The position numbers and the translations under genes are program-made. The notes under the pieces are model-generated. The model was not told the origin of the DNA and searched no databases. It was given only the letters and a program-made list of their open reading frames with translations. Positions 5,601-7,955 of a DNA stretch of 7,955 bases are shown here, one piece after another. Origin of the DNA: UBA2128 sp964534955 (lineage in GTDB: Bacteria; Fidelibacterota; Marinisomatia; Marinisomatales; UBA2128); assembly GCA_964534955.1 (NCBI GenBank), contig CAZHRR010000118.1:1-7955 (forward strand). The letters run 5' to 3'. Numbering within the stretch: position 1 is the stretch's first letter; every line of letters starts with the position of its first letter.

Positions 5601-5926
5601 CAATAAGCACCTTTCTGATTTCCATGCTGCTGGGTTCTGCTGTTTTTTCTGATCCCGAGGAAAAGAGCGTCCACGCTGTTTTCCAAGTCGAAGGGATGGA
5701 CGTTCGCGGCGGTATCCTGTGAATGGGGTGACCGACCAATATCGGTAAAGCCCTGGATGGGCTGAAGGGTGTAATAAATCACGAATTCAATCTCGAAGAA
5801 CGAATATTCGACGTGGAGTTCTTTCCATCGTTGGTTAATAAAGAAGTGATAGCGAATGCAGTTAAAGCGGTGGGGAATTTCAAATTGGTTAATTGGGAAA
5901 TGGATGTTAGAGAAATAGAGTCATGA
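5597..5926 (+). CDS. Probable UxxU heavy-metal-associated-domain selenoprotein
   Basis: This reading frame has two internal UGA codons (5720-5722 and 5729-5731) and otherwise runs for 109 residues to a TGA at 5924-5926. Read as selenocysteine they give U42-M-G-U45. Residues 1-18 look like a signal peptide (TFLISMLLGSAVFS) with a plausible cut after S18, so the product is probably periplasmic or secreted. Residues 25-100 match the HMA (MerP/CopZ/ATPase metal-binding) fold: VFQVEGM, then UMGUPTNIGKALDGLKGV, where UxxU and the following I/KAL/GV spacing line up with the metal-binding CxxC, then FDVEFFP and IANAVKAVG. Seven residues (DVRGGIL) separate GM from UxxU, more than the usual one (GMxCxxC). 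There is no cysteine anywhere. It overlaps both neighbours by 4 bases (ATGA) and has a good ribosome-binding site (GAGGGAG, 5583-5589). Alternatives are a pseudogene or sequencing error. Two UGAs at exactly the two metal ligands make these unlikely. Confidence 0.8.
5732..5763 (+). promoter_or_regulatory. Candidate bacterial SECIS hairpin
   Basis: AGCCC (5749-5753) and GGGCT (5759-5763) form a 5-bp stem with loop UGGAU, which has G as its second base. The loop starts 31 nt after the first UGA and 22 nt after the second. The bacterial SECIS model expects a small apical loop with a G in its first two positions about 16-37 nt downstream of the UGA, so one hairpin could serve both. A second 5-bp hairpin, ACCGA-CCAATA-TCGGT (5731-5746), starts at the last base of the second UGA and may stack on it. 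Confidence 0.6.
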
Positions 5927-7020
5927 AGGACTTAATTATTATCGGCGGTGGAATTGGAGGTTCAGCAGCCGCTTTGAGGGCAGCGCAAAATGGACAGAAG
6001 GCTATCTGGCTTTTAGGGAGCAAGGCAACTAAAAAACGGAGCCGGTCTCAGTGGGTGGCGAACCTTGACAACATCGTAGGATTTCATGAAGGTGTAATTA
6101 AGGATCAGGTGCTGAAGACGCTGAAGAAAGCCGGCAAAACCGAGGCAGCGGAACTGGTTGAGAATAAGCATTATCATATTAACAACCGGGACATCATCAA
6201 AAACACCATTGAGCGAATCAGGAGCGGATATCCTGACATCAAGATCGTGGAGGAAGAAGCTACTGAGCTGAAACAGGTGAGTAAAGGATTTGAAGTGAGC
6301 ACACTTACTCAATTGTTCGCAAGTACGGCTGTAGTACTGGCCACGGGAGTAATGGATCAGCAGCCTCACATACGCAAGAAAGGGATAAGCGGTGAGATTG
6401 AAGACTCTCCCAAGTGGGTATATCCGTTTGCCAACCGGGAGCAAGTACTCTACTGTATCCGGTGTGAAGGTCATCTAACCAGGAATGACGCTGTTGCCGT
6501 CATTGGTTACTCTAATGTGGCAGCTGAATTGGCCATGATGCTTCATGAGCGCTACGGGAATAAGGTTTTCATTCTGACGAATGGAGAGGAGCCTGTGATT
6601 TCCGAGGAGCGTAAAATTATTCTGAAGAAATACGGAGTAGTCAAGATCACTGAGCCGATCACTGACTTTATCAGTGAAGGAGTTAAGCAGCTTCACGGTT
6701 TTGACTTTGAGAGTGGCGACTCAGTGGAAGTAAAGTTTGCTCTCGTCTCATTAGGGCTGCACCGAGTTTACAACGATCTGGTTCGGCAAGTGGGCGCCAG
6801 ATTAATGGATGAAAACCAGTCGATAGAGAAACGCCACATTTGGATCAATCACAAGGGGGAGACCTCAGTGCCTAACCTTTTCGTCGTAGGTGATGCTGCT
6901 AAGCGAGAGGATGAGCCGGTCATGAAGCAGGTGTACACGGCACAGGAGTACGCCGTTCGGGCTGTGGATACCATTGATGCTCGCCGGCGCAAGAAAATGC
7001 GGGAGGACCTTCTGCTGTGA
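5923..7020 (+). CDS. Thioredoxin-reductase-like FAD oxidoreductase
   Basis: This 365-residue flavoprotein has the TrxR-like class II pyridine nucleotide-disulfide oxidoreductase layout. It starts with an FAD-binding Rossmann motif GGGIGGSAA (8-16), has VLATG (138-142), then the redox pair C178-I-R-C181 followed by EG, as in the TrxR CATCDG motif. A second Rossmann segment, VAVIGYSNVA (191-200), comes next and the C-terminal FAD motif is VPNLFVVGDAA (316-326). Two features are unusual. The nucleotide motif reads GYSNVA rather than GxGxxA, and the following strand (VFILTNGEEP) lacks the arginines typical of NADPH preference. The donor may therefore be NADH, or something other than a pyridine nucleotide. 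The gene starts inside the stop of the UxxU gene (ATGA) and overlaps the next gene by 4 bases (GTGA). It is the obvious candidate electron donor for the UxxU and CPFC proteins, by inference. Confidence 0.85.
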   Translation: MKDLIIIGGGIGGSAAALRAAQNGQKAIWLLGSKATKKRSRSQWVANLDNIVGFHEGVIKDQVLKTLKKAGKTEAAELVENKHYHINNRDIIKNTIERIRSGYPDIKIVEEEATELKQVSKGFEVSTLTQLFASTAVVLATGVMDQQPHIRKKGISGEIEDSPKWVYPFANREQVLYCIRCEGHLTRNDAVAVIGYSNVAAELAMMLHERYGNKVFILTNGEEPVISEERKIILKKYGVVKITEPITDFISEGVKQLHGFDFESGDSVEVKFALVSLGLHRVYNDLVRQVGARLMDENQSIEKRHIWINHKGETSVPNLFVVGDAAKREDEPVMKQVYTAQEYAVRAVDTIDARRRKKMREDLLL

Positions 7021-7751
7021 TAAAATTTGATGAAGTGCCAGTACTCACCACCGACCAAATGCGTGAAGTAGACCGCTTAATGATTGAGGAATATGGCATC
7101 GCACTTGAGCAGATGATGGAAAACGCAGGGCGGAATCTGGCTGATTTGGCATTAATTCTCTTGGATGAAACTAGATCACATCGTGTGGCAGTAGTGTGTG
7201 GAGGTGGAAATAACGGCGGAGGCGGCATGGTAGCAGCCCGGTTTCTCTCCAACCGCGGGTGTGATGTGACGGCTGTCCTGGCCACATCACCATCTTCACT
7301 GAAACCGGTACCGTCGGTACGATGGCATACCCTGGAAAAACTCCCCGTCACTACCGTTATAGCTAATGAGAGTGACAGATTGAACGTGTTTGATGACGCA
7401 GATCTTATAATAGATGCTGTTATCGGATACGGTCTCCATGGCGAGCCCAGGGGAATACCGGCTCATGTTCTTCGGGAAATCCATAATTCGGAGAATCCTG
7501 ACATCCTTTCCCTTGATGTTCCCTCTGGTCTTGATTCCACAACTGGTATCCCTGCCAGTTTCTGCATCCGAGCCAGAGCTACAATGACTCTTGCTCTGCC
7601 AAAAACAGGACTATTGGAACCGGTAGCCCGGGAGTGTGTTGGCGACCTCTATCTGGCTGACATCGGTGTACCGCCTTCGCTCTACGAACAAATGGGAATA
7701 TCTGTTGGGACGCTCTTTTCAGAAGAATCAATAATGGTAATTACATTATGA
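7017..7751 (+). CDS. nnrE: NAD(P)H-hydrate epimerase (YjeF_N domain)
   Basis: This is a stand-alone YjeF_N protein of 244 residues. It interconverts the R and S forms of hydrated NAD(P)H (NAD(P)HX) so that a dehydratase can restore the cofactor. Motifs are TTDQMREVDRLMIEEYGI (11-28), the substrate loop GGGNNGGGGMVAARFL (62-77), IIDAVIGYGL (131-140, catalytic-type D133) and LSLDVPSGLDSTTG (164-177). The usual GNNGGDG loop reads GNNGGGG here, so residue 69 is glycine instead of aspartate. The start is a GTG at 7017 with a clear ribosome-binding site GGAGG (7002-7006), overlapping the flavoprotein stop by 4 bases. No YjeF_C dehydratase domain is fused or adjacent. The presence of a cofactor-repair enzyme in a redox operon fits a high NAD(P)H turnover role. 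Confidence 0.9.
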   Translation: MIKFDEVPVLTTDQMREVDRLMIEEYGIALEQMMENAGRNLADLALILLDETRSHRVAVVCGGGNNGGGGMVAARFLSNRGCDVTAVLATSPSSLKPVPSVRWHTLEKLPVTTVIANESDRLNVFDDADLIIDAVIGYGLHGEPRGIPAHVLREIHNSENPDILSLDVPSGLDSTTGIPASFCIRARATMTLALPKTGLLEPVARECVGDLYLADIGVPPSLYEQMGISVGTLFSEESIMVITL

Positions 7752-7843
7752 AACACCTTTATTCCGATATTGGAAGCGTGAAAATAACACAACAGACTGT
7801 AAGTCAATTAACTCCAAGCTCTTTAATACTTAAATTCCTTTAA
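7748..7843 (+). CDS. Possible 31-residue ORF coupled to nnrE
   Basis: An ATG at 7748 overlaps the nnrE stop by 4 bases (ATGA), the same arrangement that links the three preceding gene pairs, and runs 31 codons to a TAA. The product begins MKHLYSDIGSVKITQQTV and matches no family I recognise. It has no transmembrane segment and no cysteine. It may be a truncated remnant of a further operon gene or a chance ORF. The coupling pattern is the only support. Confidence 0.3.
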   Translation: MKHLYSDIGSVKITQQTVSQLTPSSLILKFL

Positions 7844-7844
7844 G
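7829..7844. repeat. Weak AT-rich inverted repeat near window end
   Basis: CTTAAA-TTCC-TTTAAG is a perfect 6-bp inverted repeat with a 4-nt loop, located at the end of the small ORF. The stem has one G-C pair and no U-tract, so it is not convincing as a terminator. Bases 7844-7955 beyond it hold no recognisable gene. Confidence 0.2.
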
Positions 7845-7955
7845 AAGATATTTGAAAAAAGAAACTTAGGAGTCAAAAGACCGAGAAGTCTAACCTGAAT
7901 AATGAGCAAACGTACTAACTGAACTAAGTGCCGTAATAATTATGGATAGGGGAAT

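Noticed and set aside
5597..5926. Interpretation as a pseudogene or two fragments of a degraded metal-binding protein
   Set aside because: There is no frameshift, the only stops are UGAs at the two expected metal-ligand positions, and both gene boundaries keep 4-bp overlaps. Random decay would be unlikely to hit just these two codons.
5597..5926. UGA read as Trp or Gly under an alternative genetic code
   Set aside because: Several neighbouring genes (3112, 5600, 7020, 7751) end at UGA exactly where the next gene starts or the family normally ends, so UGA is an ordinary stop here.
6013..6474. 153-codon ORF on the minus strand
   Set aside because: It lies wholly inside the well-supported flavoprotein gene and its translation shows no family features, so it is a shadow ORF.
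5923..7020. Mercuric reductase (MerA) next to a MerP-like protein
   Set aside because: The redox cysteines lie just before the second Rossmann motif as in TrxR, not in the N-terminal FAD region as in MerA, and there is no C-terminal vicinal cysteine pair.

Overview
The window is a bacterial stretch with every recognisable gene on the + strand. The genes are tightly packed and many overlap by 4 bases. Nothing fixes the taxon. Moderate GC, UGA used as an ordinary stop and a probable selenoprotein would suit an uncultivated marine or sediment lineage (Marinimicrobia/FCB-like), but that is a guess.

Layout. Bases 1-366 hold no recognised gene, only a diverged 23-bp direct repeat 47 bp apart. An AT-rich AbiEii-type nucleotidyltransferase gene (367-1272) follows, without a recognisable AbiEi antitoxin. 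A hairpin (1343-1375) and a promoter with an embedded perfect 14-bp palindrome (1396-1424) lead into a regulator-headed cluster: a TetR-family repressor (1442-2053), a Crp/Fnr-family regulator without Fe-S cysteines (2057-2734), a small CPSC thioredoxin/glutaredoxin-like protein (2792-3112) and a methionine-rich four-helix membrane protein (3109-3534). After a 119-bp gap with a TATAAT box and a hairpin comes a second run: an AhpD-like peroxidase-related protein (3654-4223), a DUF547 protein (4245-5063), a peroxiredoxin-like CPFC protein (5067-5600), a small heavy-metal-associated-domain protein (5597-5926), a thioredoxin-reductase-like flavoprotein (5923-7020) and NAD(P)HX epimerase (7017-7751). 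A possible 31-codon ORF and unassigned sequence close the window.

Main discovery. The stretch 5597-5926 is interrupted by two in-frame UGA codons, at 5720 and 5729, so a standard gene caller misses it. Read through, it gives a 109-residue exported protein with an HMA (MerP/CopZ-like) fold signature. The two UGA codons fall exactly where the metal-binding CxxC should be, giving UxxU (U42, U45), and the protein has no cysteine. A hairpin whose loop has G in its second position lies 31 and 22 nt after the two UGAs, within the spacing expected of a bacterial SECIS. The ORF keeps 4-bp ATGA overlaps with both neighbours, which argues against a decaying pseudogene.

Working model (inference). The second run looks like a thiol/selenol redox or metal-handling system. 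A CPFC peroxiredoxin-like protein and a UxxU metallochaperone or redox carrier are translated together with their likely electron donor, a TrxR-like flavoprotein with CIRC but a degenerate NAD(P)H site. A nicotinamide-cofactor repair enzyme is in the same chain. The TetR and Crp/Fnr proteins are candidate stress-responsive regulators upstream.
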